Assembly (NCBI RefSeq): GCF_002080455.1
Contig: NZ_CP020555.1
Span: 620,001-684,000 of the forward strand
DNA length: 64,000 bases
Reading direction: 5' to 3'
DNA from: Streptomyces sp. Sge12
GTDB taxonomy: Bacteria; Actinomycetota; Actinomycetes; Streptomycetales; Streptomycetaceae
This document shows, one piece after another, positions 56,179 to 64,000 of the stretch. A model generated the notes under the pieces. It did not search any database, was not told where the DNA came from, and saw only the letters and a list, made by a program, of their open reading frames with translations. The position numbers were made by a program, and so were the translations under genes. Every line of letters begins with the position of its first letter. The first letter of the stretch is position 1.

Positions 56179-57753
56179 GTGCATGACGCTCCCGACACCT
56201 GGGCGGGCCCACCCCCGCGCTCCGGTGCCGCGCCCCTCGTCCGGATGCGCGGCCTGAGCAAGCGGTTCGGCGGCACGCTCGCGCTGGCCTCGGTCGACCT
56301 CGACATCCACCGCGGCAGTGTCCTCGCCCTGCTCGGCCCCAACGGAGCGGGAAAGTCCACCCTCATCAAGGTGCTCGCCGGGGTCCACCACGCCGACGAG
56401 GGCCACGTCACGGTGGACGGGCATCCGCTCGGCAGCCACGCCGCGGCCCGCAGCATGTCCTTCATCCACCAGGACCTCGGCCTGGTCCCGTGGATGACGG
56501 TGGCCGAGAACATCGCCCTGGGCACGGGCTATCCCCGCCACCGCGGACTGATCTCCTGGCGGCGGACCCGGCAGCGCTGCGACGAGGCCCTGCGGATCGT
56601 CGCCGGCCACCTGGACCCCGACGCCCGGATCCGCGACCTCGGCCCCGCCGAACGCTCGCTCGTCGCCATCGCCCGCGCCCTCGCCACCCGGGCCGGGCTC
56701 ATCGTCCTCGACGAGCCGACCGCCACCCTCCCCGCCGCCGACTGCGCACGGCTCTTCGACGTCCTGCACGCCCTGCGCGACCGCGGGCACGGCATCCTCT
56801 ACGTCAGCCACCGCCTCGACGAGGTGTACGAGGTCGCCGACACCTTCGCCGTCCTGCGCGACGGCCGGCTGGTCGACCGGGGTCCCCTGGCCGGCCACAG
56901 CCCGGACCGTCTGGTGCGGGCGATCGTGGGCCACGTACCGGCCGGCTCCGCTCAGGCCGGCCGGGTACCCGCCGCACCGCCCGCACCGCCCGCCGCGGCC
57001 GCGCCCCGGCTGCGCCTCGACGGGGTGCGGACCGCGTCCACCGGGCGGGTCGGGCTGGAGCTGCGGGCCGGGGAGATCCTCGGCATGGTGGGCCTGACCG
57101 GCGCCGGTCACATGGAGCTGGGCCGCGCCCTGGCCGGCGCCCGGCCGATCCTGGAGGGCCGGGTGCTGCTGGACGGGCGGCCCTACCGGCCGCGTTCGGT
57201 GCACGCCGCGCTCGACGCCGGTGTCGGCTTCGTGGCGGCCAACCGTCAGGAGGAGGGCTGCGCCGCCGACCTGACCGTGCGGGAGAACTTCCTGGCGAAC
57301 CCGCGGGCGTCCGGCGCCCCGGCCGCGCACTGGATCAGCCCCCGTCGCGAGCGCGCCGAGGCCCTCGCCCTCATCGACCGGTTCTCGGTGCATCCCCGCA
57401 GGAGCGAGGTGCCGATCGCCACCCTGTCCGGCGGGAACCAGCAGAAGGTGATGGTCGGCCGATGGCTCCGGGGGCACCTGCGCCTGCTCGTCCTCGAGGA
57501 GCCGACGGCCGGGGTGGACGTCGGCGCCAAGGCCACCATCCACCGGCTGCTCGACGACGCACTCGACTCCGGCCTCGGCGTCCTGCTCATCTCCACCGAT
57601 TTCGAAGAGGTCGCGGCCGTGTGCCATCGCGCGCTGGTGTTCGTCCGCGGGAGCGTGAGCGCCGAGCTGAGCGGTGCGTCCCTCACCGTCACCGAACTCA
57701 CCCGCACCGCCTCGGCGATGCCCGCGATCACCGGGACCGCGACCGACCGATGA
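56179..57753 (+). CDS. Sugar ABC transporter ATPase (RbsA/MglA type)
   Basis: A 524-residue protein from the GTG at 56179 with two fused ATPase domains. The first has GPNGAGKST, Q-loop IHQDLGL, Walker B LIVLDEPTATLP and a weak signature DLGPAERSLVAI (LSGG replaced). The second has a degenerate Walker A GLTGAGHMELG, but a full LSGGNQQKVMVGRWL and LLVLEEPTAGVD, the normal RbsA asymmetry. It energises uptake of a pentose or similar ligand. It overlaps the permease gene by ATGA. Confidence 0.92.
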   Translation: MHDAPDTWAGPPPRSGAAPLVRMRGLSKRFGGTLALASVDLDIHRGSVLALLGPNGAGKSTLIKVLAGVHHADEGHVTVDGHPLGSHAAARSMSFIHQDLGLVPWMTVAENIALGTGYPRHRGLISWRRTRQRCDEALRIVAGHLDPDARIRDLGPAERSLVAIARALATRAGLIVLDEPTATLPAADCARLFDVLHALRDRGHGILYVSHRLDEVYEVADTFAVLRDGRLVDRGPLAGHSPDRLVRAIVGHVPAGSAQAGRVPAAPPAPPAAAAPRLRLDGVRTASTGRVGLELRAGEILGMVGLTGAGHMELGRALAGARPILEGRVLLDGRPYRPRSVHAALDAGVGFVAANRQEEGCAADLTVRENFLANPRASGAPAAHWISPRRERAEALALIDRFSVHPRRSEVPIATLSGGNQQKVMVGRWLRGHLRLLVLEEPTAGVDVGAKATIHRLLDDALDSGLGVLLISTDFEEVAAVCHRALVFVRGSVSAELSGASLTVTELTRTASAMPAITGTATDR

Positions 57754-58796
57754 CCACCTCACCCCCGCCCTCACCCTCGCCCCCGTCCCCTTCCCCGTCC
57801 CCTTCCCCGTCCTCGCGGCGATCCCTGCTGGACCACCTGCGTGGCCACCACCTGGGCACCTACGGCCTGGTGATCCTCGCCGCCCTGCTGTTCCTGGTCT
57901 TCTCCCTCGTCCTGCCGGACACCTTCCCCACCCGGGACAACGTCTCCTCGATCCTCTCCAACCAGTCCATCCCCGCCATCCTCGCGCTCGGCGCGACGAT
58001 CCCCATCGCCACCGGAAAGTTCGACCTGTCGATGGGCTACGGCCTCGGCCTGGCCCACGTGATGGTGCTCCAGCTGATCGTCAACGCGGGCTGGCCCTGG
58101 CCGCTCGCCTGTCTGACCGTCATCGTCGGCGGGGCACTGGTCGGCGTCCTCAACGGCGTCATCGTCGAGTACGTGCGGATCGACTCCTTCATCGCCACCC
58201 TCGGCACCGGCAGCATGATGTACGCCACCACCGGCTGGATCACCGACGGCTCCCGGATCGTCCCCGGCCCGGACGGCCTGCCCGCCGCCTTCACCGGCCT
58301 CTACGACTCCCGGTTCCTCGGCCTGCCCCTGCCCGCCTACTACGTCATCGCCCTCGCGGCCGCGCTCTGGGTGGTCCTGGAGCGGCTGCCCCTCGGCCGG
58401 TACATGTACGTCATCGGCTCCAGCCGGCGCACCGCCGACATCATCGGCATCCCCAGCCACCGGTACTCCGTCTACGCCTTCGCCGGATCGGGCCTGGTCA
58501 CCGGCCTCGCCGGGGTCCTCCTCGCCGCCCAGCAGCAGACCGGGAACCCGAGCGTCGGGCTGGACTACCTGCTGCCCGCCTTCGTCGGCGCCCTCCTGGG
58601 GTCCACCACGATCAAACCCGGCCGCGTCAACGCCCTCGGCACCGTCGTGGCCGTCGCCGTCCTCGCCGTCGGCCTCGCCGGCATCGGCCAGCTCGGCGCC
58701 GACTTCTGGGCCACACCGCTGTTCAACGGCGCCACCCTGCTCATCGCCGTCGGCCTGGCCGGCTACTCCGCCCGCCGCCGACTGCGCACCTCCTAG
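57750..58796 (+). CDS. Sugar ABC transporter permease (RbsC type)
   Basis: A 348-residue protein: a Ser/Pro-rich leader, then about ten helices with the BPD-2 signature (ALGATIPIATGKFDLSMGYGLG, and GNPSVGLDYLLPAFVGALLGSTTI near the C-terminus). One RbsC homodimer is expected. ATGA overlap with the ATPase. Confidence 0.92.
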   Translation: MTTSPPPSPSPPSPSPSPSPSSRRSLLDHLRGHHLGTYGLVILAALLFLVFSLVLPDTFPTRDNVSSILSNQSIPAILALGATIPIATGKFDLSMGYGLGLAHVMVLQLIVNAGWPWPLACLTVIVGGALVGVLNGVIVEYVRIDSFIATLGTGSMMYATTGWITDGSRIVPGPDGLPAAFTGLYDSRFLGLPLPAYYVIALAAALWVVLERLPLGRYMYVIGSSRRTADIIGIPSHRYSVYAFAGSGLVTGLAGVLLAAQQQTGNPSVGLDYLLPAFVGALLGSTTIKPGRVNALGTVVAVAVLAVGLAGIGQLGADFWATPLFNGATLLIAVGLAGYSARRRLRTS

Positions 58797-58829
58797 AAAA
58801 GTCCGTACGCGCACCGCGTCAGGAGCACC

Positions 58830-59990
58830 GTGTACCCGAAGGACCCGCACCGCAGAACCGGCCGCCGGAGCACCCGCACGACCGCCGCCCTGCTGACCGC
58901 GAGCGCCGCCCTCGTCGCCGGCTGCGGGGGCGGCGGCCCCTCCACCGGCGCCGCGCCGCCCACGGCGGGCTGCCCCACCGTCCTGGCGAGCGCCGGGGCG
59001 GCCGTGGCGCAGGCCGAGAAGGCCGACACCTCCTGGCACGGCCCGACCACCGGCCCCGCGGCGGTGCCCGGCAAGTCGATCGTCTACGTCGCGCAGACCA
59101 TGACCAACCCCGGCGTCGCGGGCGTCGCGAAGGGCGTCGAGGAGGCCGCGAAGGCCATCGGCTGGCAGGTCCGGGTGATCGACGGGGAAGGCACGCCCGC
59201 CGGGATCCAGGCGGCGCTCAGCCAGGCCATCACCCTGGCGCCCTCGGGCATCGTCATCGGCGGCTTCGACCCCCAGCTGACCTCGCAGCAGATGGCACGG
59301 GCCGAGGCGGCGCGGATCCCGGTCATCGGCTGGCACGCGGTGGGCTCCCCCGGCCCGAGCGAGCGCCCCAGGCTGTTCACCAACGTCACCACGAAGGTGG
59401 AGGACGTGGCGAAGATCAGCGCGGATTGGATCATCGCCCGGTCCGAGGGCGGTGCCGGTGTCGTCCTGTTCACCGACGACTCGATCCCCTTCGCCCGGAA
59501 CAAGTCACAGCTGATCCGCAAGCAGCTCGCCACCTGTCCCGGCGTACGCCTGCTCTCGTACGAGAACATCCCCATCCCGGACGCCGCGAGCCGCACCGCG
59601 CAGGCCGTCTCCTCGCTGCTCTCACGCTTCCAGGACGAGTGGACGTACTCGGTCGCCATCAACGACCTCTACTTCGCCGACGCGGCTCCGGCCCTGCGGG
59701 CGGCCGGGAAACCGGGGGCCGGGCCGCCCTTCAACATCGGTGCGGGTGACGGGGACCCCTCCGCCTTCCAGCGGATCAACAGCGAGCAGTTCCAGGCCGC
59801 CACCGTCCCCGAGCCGCTCAACCAGCAGGGCTGGCAGATCGTCGACGAGTTCAACCGCGCCTTCGCCGAGCAGCCCGCCAGCGGCTACGTGGCGCCCGTG
59901 CACATCGCCACCGCGCAGAACAGCGACGGCGCCACGTCCTGGGACCCGTCCGGATACCGCGAGGGGTACCTCAGGATCTGGGCCGGCTGA
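58830..59990 (+). CDS. Sugar-binding ABC lipoprotein (RbsB type)
   Basis: A 386-residue lipoprotein from the GTG at 58830 with lipobox LVAGC. The periplasmic-binding type I fold is seen in VYVAQTMTNPGVAGVAKGVEEAAKAIGW, PSGIVIGGFDP, ARIPVIGWHAV, and VVLFTDDSIPFARNK. It gives the transporter its substrate specificity, which I cannot tell. It is third in the ABC operon, 33 bases after the permease. Confidence 0.9.
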   Translation: MYPKDPHRRTGRRSTRTTAALLTASAALVAGCGGGGPSTGAAPPTAGCPTVLASAGAAVAQAEKADTSWHGPTTGPAAVPGKSIVYVAQTMTNPGVAGVAKGVEEAAKAIGWQVRVIDGEGTPAGIQAALSQAITLAPSGIVIGGFDPQLTSQQMARAEAARIPVIGWHAVGSPGPSERPRLFTNVTTKVEDVAKISADWIIARSEGGAGVVLFTDDSIPFARNKSQLIRKQLATCPGVRLLSYENIPIPDAASRTAQAVSSLLSRFQDEWTYSVAINDLYFADAAPALRAAGKPGAGPPFNIGAGDGDPSAFQRINSEQFQAATVPEPLNQQGWQIVDEFNRAFAEQPASGYVAPVHIATAQNSDGATSWDPSGYREGYLRIWAG

Positions 59991-60004
59991 CGGCACGGCA
60001 GTAC

Positions 60005-60039
60005 GGGCACCGGTCCCGCGCGGTGCGGGGCCGGTGCCC
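60005..60039. terminator. Bidirectional hairpin after the ABC operon
   Basis: A 15-bp stem (GGGCACCGGTCCCGC / GCGGGGCCGGTGCCC, one G-T wobble) with a 5-base loop lies between the convergent ABC operon and NPP1 gene. Confidence 0.75.
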
Positions 60040-60050
60040 GGCGGCCCGTC

Positions 60051-60818
60051 CTACTGGTTGGGGTCGAAGGCGATGCCCGCCGGCTTGGCCTCCGCCAGGT
60101 GGGAGGCGAAGGAGCCGTCCTTCAGGCCGAAGTGCGCGCTGCCGAAGTCGGCCTGGGTGAGCTTGTCCCGCAGGGTCGCCGGATAGCCCGACCAGCCGAC
60201 GAGCGTGGGGAACTGCCAGGTGCCGCGGTGGTTCTCGGGCGGCTCGTCGTTGGTGTTGGCCGCCCGGAAGCAGTGCGTGCCGATGCCGTCCTTGTGGTAG
60301 ACGATCTTGGGGTGGTTGCCGTCCCAGCGGATCTGGTCCCGGGAGTGGATGTTGAAGTCCCCGTGGGCCGAGGTCGCGACGTACTTGGCCTCGTTGCCCT
60401 GGATCCAGACGACCACGTGCTCCCAGTCGTGGCGGTGGCCGCCGAGCTCGATGCCGGGCAGGGCCTGGTCCTTCTCGAAGTACAGCGCGTAGATGACGGC
60501 GCACCAGCCGTTGTTGCACTTCCAGCGGGAGTAGCCGTTGGTGTTGGCGAGGTCCGAGGCGTCCCGGCAGCTGCCGTTGAGGGCTCCGGTGGGCTTGAGG
60601 CCGCTGTTCAGCACTCCGGTCGGGCCTATGGCGGGTGTCGGGTAGCAGCCGTCGGTGTCGTAGTCGTAGGCCGGCTGGTAGGTCAGCTCGATCGTCTCGG
60701 CCTTGCCCGGGAGCGCCGGGGGCGGCGCCGCGAAGGCCACCTGGGGGACGGCGACGACCACCGTGAGGGCGGCGCCGAGAACCACTAATGATCTCCGTAT
60801 GTGACGTTTCGTCCGCAA
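60051..60818 (-). CDS. NPP1 family secreted protein
   Basis: A 255-residue precursor. The start TTG at 60818 is preferred because it follows AGGAGGCCCGTT and begins a good signal peptide (RTKRHIRRSLVVLGAALTVVV ... AFA). The mature part carries the NPP1 heptapeptide-like GGHRHDWEHVVVWI (GHRHDWE) and two Cys-containing segments (GCYPTPAIG, WKCNNGWCAVIYALYFEKDQ). NPP1 proteins of plant-associated microbes can bind sphingolipid glycans and cause necrosis. A secreted effector or interaction role is plausible; activity is not proven by the motif. Confidence 0.88.
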   Translation of the reverse strand: MRTKRHIRRSLVVLGAALTVVVAVPQVAFAAPPPALPGKAETIELTYQPAYDYDTDGCYPTPAIGPTGVLNSGLKPTGALNGSCRDASDLANTNGYSRWKCNNGWCAVIYALYFEKDQALPGIELGGHRHDWEHVVVWIQGNEAKYVATSAHGDFNIHSRDQIRWDGNHPKIVYHKDGIGTHCFRAANTNDEPPENHRGTWQFPTLVGWSGYPATLRDKLTQADFGSAHFGLKDGSFASHLAEAKPAGIAFDPNQ

Positions 60819-61053
60819 AACGGGCCTCCTGGCCGACCGGGTGCGAGGGGTGGCGGACGCATCGCGACGGGGCACCGTCGACCGACACGCCGGGAGCATC
60901 ATTCGCGAACCGGTGTGGCGCGGCAAGGGGCTGGGCGGACTCCGTTCCCTGCATGCCGATTGGGCCGGAAAGGCCGTGTACGCAAGGGAAGTTGGCGCAA
61001 TGTCAGGGATGGGCGGGGCGATGGCGCGGACGGAGGGACGGGCGGATGGACGA

Positions 61054-61096
61054 ACACCGCCGCCGGCCGGGGTACGACCGGGGGCGGCGGCGGTGT
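61054..61096 (-). terminator. Hairpin terminator for 31-residue membrane protein gene
   Basis: ACACCGCCGCC (61054-61064) pairs with GGCGGCGGTGT (61086-61096), with further GGCC/CCGG pairing inside. It starts 15 bases after the small gene's stop on the minus strand. Confidence 0.65.
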
Positions 61097-61111
61097 GTCA
61101 CACGGTCATCG

Positions 61112-61207
61112 TCAGAGGACGTTCATCAGGATGATGGCCATGAGGTCGAGGAGGATGACGGCGACGACGGCGCCGATCATGATCCAGGCCTTGCGCGATT
61201 CGTCCAT
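61112..61207 (-). CDS. 31-residue single-helix membrane microprotein
   Basis: The short frame MDESRKAWIMIGAVVAVILL, then DLMAIILMNVL, is one membrane helix with a charged N-terminal anchor (cytosolic N-in is likely). A near-perfect ribosome binding site, GGAGGTGA, sits 8 bases before the ATG at 61207, and a hairpin follows the TGA at 61112-61114. Short genes of this kind escape ordinary gene finding. Likely membrane-associated; its partner is unknown. It is separated from the SDR gene, not overlapping it. Confidence 0.72.
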   Translation of the reverse strand: MDESRKAWIMIGAVVAVILLDLMAIILMNVL

Positions 61208-61355
61208 GCGTACGAGTCACCTCCCGGCTCGGGCGGTACGGGCCCGCCGCGCGCGGCCCCGGAGGGGACCGCACGGGCGACTCGTCCGCCTTCGGCCATG
61301 ATGACCCGGTTCCGCGCGCGGCACAGGTCGGCGCGCCGCCCCTGCCGGGCCGTCT

Positions 61356-62222
61356 CTAGGCCACCCAGGTCGAGGTCATGCCGATGACCGCCGAGCCGTC
61401 CTGGTCGACCAGCTTGTTCCCGGTGAAGTCGCGGGCCCAGTCGGAGGTCTGGATGCGGAACGCGGGGTGCTCCACGGTCAGAGCCTCCATGACCGACTCG
61501 GCGGCGCCCTCGGGCGTCTGCGCGCCGTTCAGGAACTGGCCGACGGTGCGCTCGACGTAGTGGCGCAGCGCGTCGGAGTAGGGGCCGGCCGCGGCGATGC
61601 GGGCTTCGAGGTCGAGGTCGATGTTGTTCACGAACTCGGTCGCCACGGCGCCCGGCTCGATGACGGTGACGCTCACCCCGACGGCGCCCGCGACGGGTGC
61701 CAGGCTCTCCATGTACCCCTCGACGGCGAACTTGGCGGCGCAGTAGGCCTCGTTGAAGGGCTGGCCGACGACGCCGCCGACGCTGGTGACCGTGATCAGG
61801 CGGCCGCCGGTGGCCCGCAGGTGCGGCAGGGCCGCCTTGGAGACGTTCAGCACGCCGAAGAAGTTGACCTCCATGACCTCACGGACGTCGGCGACGGTTT
61901 CCAGCTCCAGAGTGCCCACGTGCCCGGCGCCGGCGTTGTTCACGACGGCATCGAGCCGGCCGTAGTCGGCGATCACGCCCTCCACGGCGGCGGCGACGGA
62001 GGCCTCGTCGACGACGTCGAGCTGTCGGATGTCGAGCTCCACGCCCGCCTCGACGGCGGCCTTGCGCAGGGCGTCGGCTCGGCCGGTGTCACGCAGGGTG
62101 GCGACCGTCCGCCAGCCGGCGCGAGCGGCGGCGATCGCGGCGGCCAGGCCGATGCCGGAGGAGGTGCCGGTGATCAGGACGGTGCGGGTGGAGCTGCCGG
62201 GAGCGGTGGGGAGGGTGGACAT
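61356..62222 (-). CDS. Short-chain dehydrogenase/reductase (classical SDR)
   Basis: A 288-residue protein from the ATG at 62222 (ATG 62237 and an upstream open frame are possible). Cofactor motif TGTSSGIG, NNAGAGHVG, active-site Ser-Tyr-Lys in TSVGGVVGQPFNEAYCAAKFA. Divergent from a MarR gene over two operator-like palindromes, so probably MarR-controlled. It reduces a ketone or oxidises an alcohol, perhaps the MarR ligand. Confidence 0.9.
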   Translation of the reverse strand: MSTLPTAPGSSTRTVLITGTSSGIGLAAAIAAARAGWRTVATLRDTGRADALRKAAVEAGVELDIRQLDVVDEASVAAAVEGVIADYGRLDAVVNNAGAGHVGTLELETVADVREVMEVNFFGVLNVSKAALPHLRATGGRLITVTSVGGVVGQPFNEAYCAAKFAVEGYMESLAPVAGAVGVSVTVIEPGAVATEFVNNIDLDLEARIAAAGPYSDALRHYVERTVGQFLNGAQTPEGAAESVMEALTVEHPAFRIQTSDWARDFTGNKLVDQDGSAVIGMTSTWVA

Positions 62223-62247
62223 GGCGGGGCCTTTCATGAGGGGTGAT

Positions 62248-62293
62248 TTATGTGCGTGCACACACACCATAAAATTATGTGCGTGCGCACGCA
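62248..62293. promoter_or_regulatory. Twin operator region between SDR and MarR genes
   Basis: TTATGTGCGTGC occurs directly repeated at 62248-62259 and 62275-62286, 27 bases apart. The second is part of a perfect 14-base palindrome TGCGTGCGCACGCA (62280-62293); the first begins TTATG and the segment ends CATAA. This is a typical MarR dual operator. Confidence 0.7.
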
Positions 62294-62310
62294 AGCTCTA
62301 GACTGCCGAC

Positions 62311-62793
62311 ATGCCGAAGAAGCTCACCGAAGCCGAGATGCCGACGGCCGACTACGCCTTCTACGGGCTGGTGTGGGCCGGGACCGTCATGACCGACCGC
62401 GTCGACCGGGCCCTGGTCAAGGCGCACGACCTGCCCGTGTCCTGGTTCGAGGTCATGCTGTGGCTGGCCTCCAGCCCGGAGCCGGTGCCCGCTTCCGTCC
62501 TCGGCAACAGCACCCTGCTCAGCCGCAGCCAGGTCTCCCGCGTGGTGGACGCCCTGCAGACCCGGGGCCTGGTCACCCGTACGCCCTCGGCGCGCGACGC
62601 GCGGTCGGTGGAGGTGGCCCTCACGGAGGCGGGACGTACGGTGTTCGCCGAGGCCGACGCGACCCGGCGGGAGGCCCTGGCCCCGGTCTTCACCGAGCTC
62701 CTCGACGAGCAGGACCTGGAGGCGCTGGGCACCGTATGGCGCAAGCTCAAGGCCGCGAAGGCCGAACAGGCCGAACAGGAGCGCACCCGGTAG
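62311..62793 (+). CDS. MarR-family transcriptional regulator
   Basis: A 160-residue protein: winged helix SWFEVMLWLASSPEPVPASVLGN, TLLSRSQVSRVVDALQTRGLV, wing VTRTPSARDARSVEVALTEAGRTVFA; terminal dimerization helix rich in Lys, Glu and Arg. It probably represses the divergent SDR gene and itself through the palindromes at 62248-62293, and releases on binding a small aromatic. Confidence 0.9.
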   Translation: MPKKLTEAEMPTADYAFYGLVWAGTVMTDRVDRALVKAHDLPVSWFEVMLWLASSPEPVPASVLGNSTLLSRSQVSRVVDALQTRGLVTRTPSARDARSVEVALTEAGRTVFAEADATRREALAPVFTELLDEQDLEALGTVWRKLKAAKAEQAEQERTR

Positions 62794-62830
62794 ACCTCAC
62801 CGACCCCGCCGGCCCGCCGCGGGCCCCCGT

Positions 62831-63463
62831 TCAGCCGGGCCGGCCGTCGGGGGCGATGGTGGCGGCGGCCGCGAAGAGGCGGGCGCAGCGGCGGGTCATG
62901 GCCTCCGGCGTCTGCTCCGGGTGCTTGACCCACCAGCGGACGAGGGTGGCGACGAGGTCCCGCCAGACGTACTTGAGCGCGTCGGCGTCCAGCGGGTCCG
63001 TGGAGCCGGCCGCGCGCAGCAGTTCCGCGGTACCGCCCGCGGCCAGACCGTCGATGGCCGCCCAGTACTCCGAGGCCCGGCGGGCCGCCTCACCACCGGG
63101 CGGCAAGCTGGTGTCGTAGAGCACGAACCACGCCTCCCGCCGGCCCTCCAGGGCGGTGAAGATGCCGTGGAGCACGCGCAGCGGGGTGTGCGGCGCGGCC
63201 CCGCCCTCGGCCATCGCCTCGCGGACGGCCTCCAGCAGCCGGTCCCCGACGGGCACCAGGCAGGCGACGTACAGGTCCTCCTTGCTGCCGAGGTACTGGT
63301 GCAGCAGCGTCTTGGTGACGCCCACCCGTGCGGCGATCGCGGGGAGCGAGGCGGCGGCGTAGCCATGGGTGCCGAACTCCTCCGTGGCCGCCTCCAGCAT
63401 CTGCCGGCGGCGGTGCTCCCGCGGGACTCCCTTGGTGCCGGCTTTCGAGGAAGGGGTTGCCAT
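62831..63463 (-). CDS. TetR-family transcriptional regulator
   Basis: A 210-residue protein: HTH EFGTHGYAAASLPAIAARVGVTKTLLHQYLGSKEDLYVACLV. The ligand domain is helical with Trp-rich segments (WFVLYDTSLPPGG, RWWVKHPEQTP). Divergent from the FAD-oxidase gene; a perfect palindrome lies between the two starts. It is likely an autorepressor that controls the oxidase. Confidence 0.9.
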   Translation of the reverse strand: MATPSSKAGTKGVPREHRRRQMLEAATEEFGTHGYAAASLPAIAARVGVTKTLLHQYLGSKEDLYVACLVPVGDRLLEAVREAMAEGGAAPHTPLRVLHGIFTALEGRREAWFVLYDTSLPPGGEAARRASEYWAAIDGLAAGGTAELLRAAGSTDPLDADALKYVWRDLVATLVRWWVKHPEQTPEAMTRRCARLFAAAATIAPDGRPG

Positions 63464-63480
63464 GAGCCGATATTATCAGT

Positions 63481-63508
63481 AGGTAATTTACCGCTAGGTA
63501 AATTACCT
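63481..63508. promoter_or_regulatory. Perfect TetR-type operator
   Basis: AGGTAATTTACC and GGTAAATTACCT form a perfect 12-bp inverted repeat with a 4-base GCTA centre; each arm is itself nearly palindromic. It sits between the TetR ATG (63463) and the oxidase ATG (63528), covering both promoters. Confidence 0.75.
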
Positions 63509-63527
63509 CGACCCCTGGAGCGCCGCC

Positions 63528-64000
63528 ATGGCCGGCACCACCCCGCAGTCCACGTCCCGCACCCGCTCCTGGTGGGGCTGGGGCTGGACGGACGCCCATC
63601 CCGACGACGCGGAATGCACCGCGATGGGCGCCCTGCTCCCCGGCACCCTCGGCCGCCCGCTCCCCGTGCCCCGCGTGAGCGACCTGGAGATCGCCGGCCC
63701 GGCCGCCGAACCCCCGCAGAGCCTCGCCCACCTGGTCAGCACCGATCGCGGGGACCGCGCCGCCCACTCCATGGGCAAGGCCTACCGCGACGTGGCGCGC
63801 GCCCTGCGCGGCCGCCCCGGCCGGATCCCCGACCTCGTGGCCCGGCCCACGGACGACCGGGACGTGGCCGACCTGCTGGACTGGGCCGGGGAACGACAGG
63901 TCGCCGTCGTCCCCTACGGCGGGGGATCCTCGGTCACCGGGGGCGTCGAGTACCGCGGCGACGCCCACCGGGCCGTGATGTCCCTCGACCTGACCACGAT
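63528..64000 (+). CDS. FAD-binding oxidase (alkyl-DHAP synthase-like), 3' truncated
   Basis: 157 residues are visible, open at the window edge. After a short leader (RSWWGWGWTDAHPDDAE) comes the PCMH-type FAD-binding start: IPDLVARPTDDRDVADLLDWAGERQVAVVPYGGGSSVTGGVEYRG, whose GGGSSVTGG loop binds the FAD pyrophosphate. This matches the family of alkyldihydroxyacetonephosphate synthase and related FAD-linked oxidases. Probably TetR-controlled. Confidence 0.9.
   Translation, partial: MAGTTPQSTSRTRSWWGWGWTDAHPDDAECTAMGALLPGTLGRPLPVPRVSDLEIAGPAAEPPQSLAHLVSTDRGDRAAHSMGKAYRDVARALRGRPGRIPDLVARPTDDRDVADLLDWAGERQVAVVPYGGGSSVTGGVEYRGDAHRAVMSLDLTT

Overview
The window is high-GC actinomycete DNA and reads as Streptomyces or a close relative. 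The supporting signs are a short chaplin gene, mycothiol-type MDMPI proteins, SpoIIE-type phosphatases, lone HATPase proteins, DUF5997 and MAB_1171c families, DtxR/DmdR-type iron boxes, many GTG starts and many ATGA start/stop overlaps. It looks like an accessory-rich chromosomal segment of short operons with many one-gene regulators. I saw no tRNA or rRNA gene, no CRISPR array and no intact transposase.

Region by region. 1-4.4 kb: end of a beta-propeller protein, a decayed small gene, and a three-gene minus-strand operon (WXG100-like protein, DUF1023 hydrolase, lipoprotein). 4.6-8.8 kb: DUF1905 protein, small secreted proteins, a MerR regulator joined to a methyltransferase, and a HEAT-like protein. 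8.86-11.5 kb: a tight minus-strand operon of RNA ligase, polynucleotide kinase-phosphatase and a NYN/PIN-like protein, which is an RNA-repair cassette. 11.6-18.7 kb: housekeeping-accessory enzymes, a TDT/TehA transporter, a DoxX protein behind a putative iron box, YdeI, DUF5997, an HTH-less LysR-sensor protein and a PP2C phosphatase. 19-31.6 kb: a CBM2-GH18 chitinase, VOC, MDMPI, methyltransferase, PadR, chaplin, hydroxyacid dehydrogenase, tandem Nudix, HD and GNAT genes and small membrane proteins.

31.7-46.4 kb: a large LuxR (LAL) regulator, a scar of two truncated genes, an iron-siderophore ABC operon with a clear iron box (ATPase, binding lipoprotein, double FecCD permease), a two-component system, an MMPL transporter with a DUF2993 partner, a TetR-like regulator and a MAB_1171c membrane protein.

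46.4-60 kb is the most distinctive part. Three consecutive perfect or near-perfect stem-loops have unrelated stems but the same ATCCCCCG loop. They lie between MAB_1171c and an XRE/ImmA pair whose start is preceded by a GTATAGCT-GAG-AGCTATAC palindrome. Convergent with these is a single-gene ketosynthase-ACP-alpha-oxoamine synthase megaenzyme with an epimerase-like SDR, and a divergent cyclase-family hydrolase. This is a compact, apparently AT-less biosynthetic locus, followed by a GAF/SpoIIE/HATPase sensor and a ribose-type ABC transporter. 60-64 kb: an NPP1 protein, a 31-residue membrane protein, and two divergent regulator/enzyme pairs (MarR/SDR, TetR/FAD-oxidase) with clear palindromic operators.
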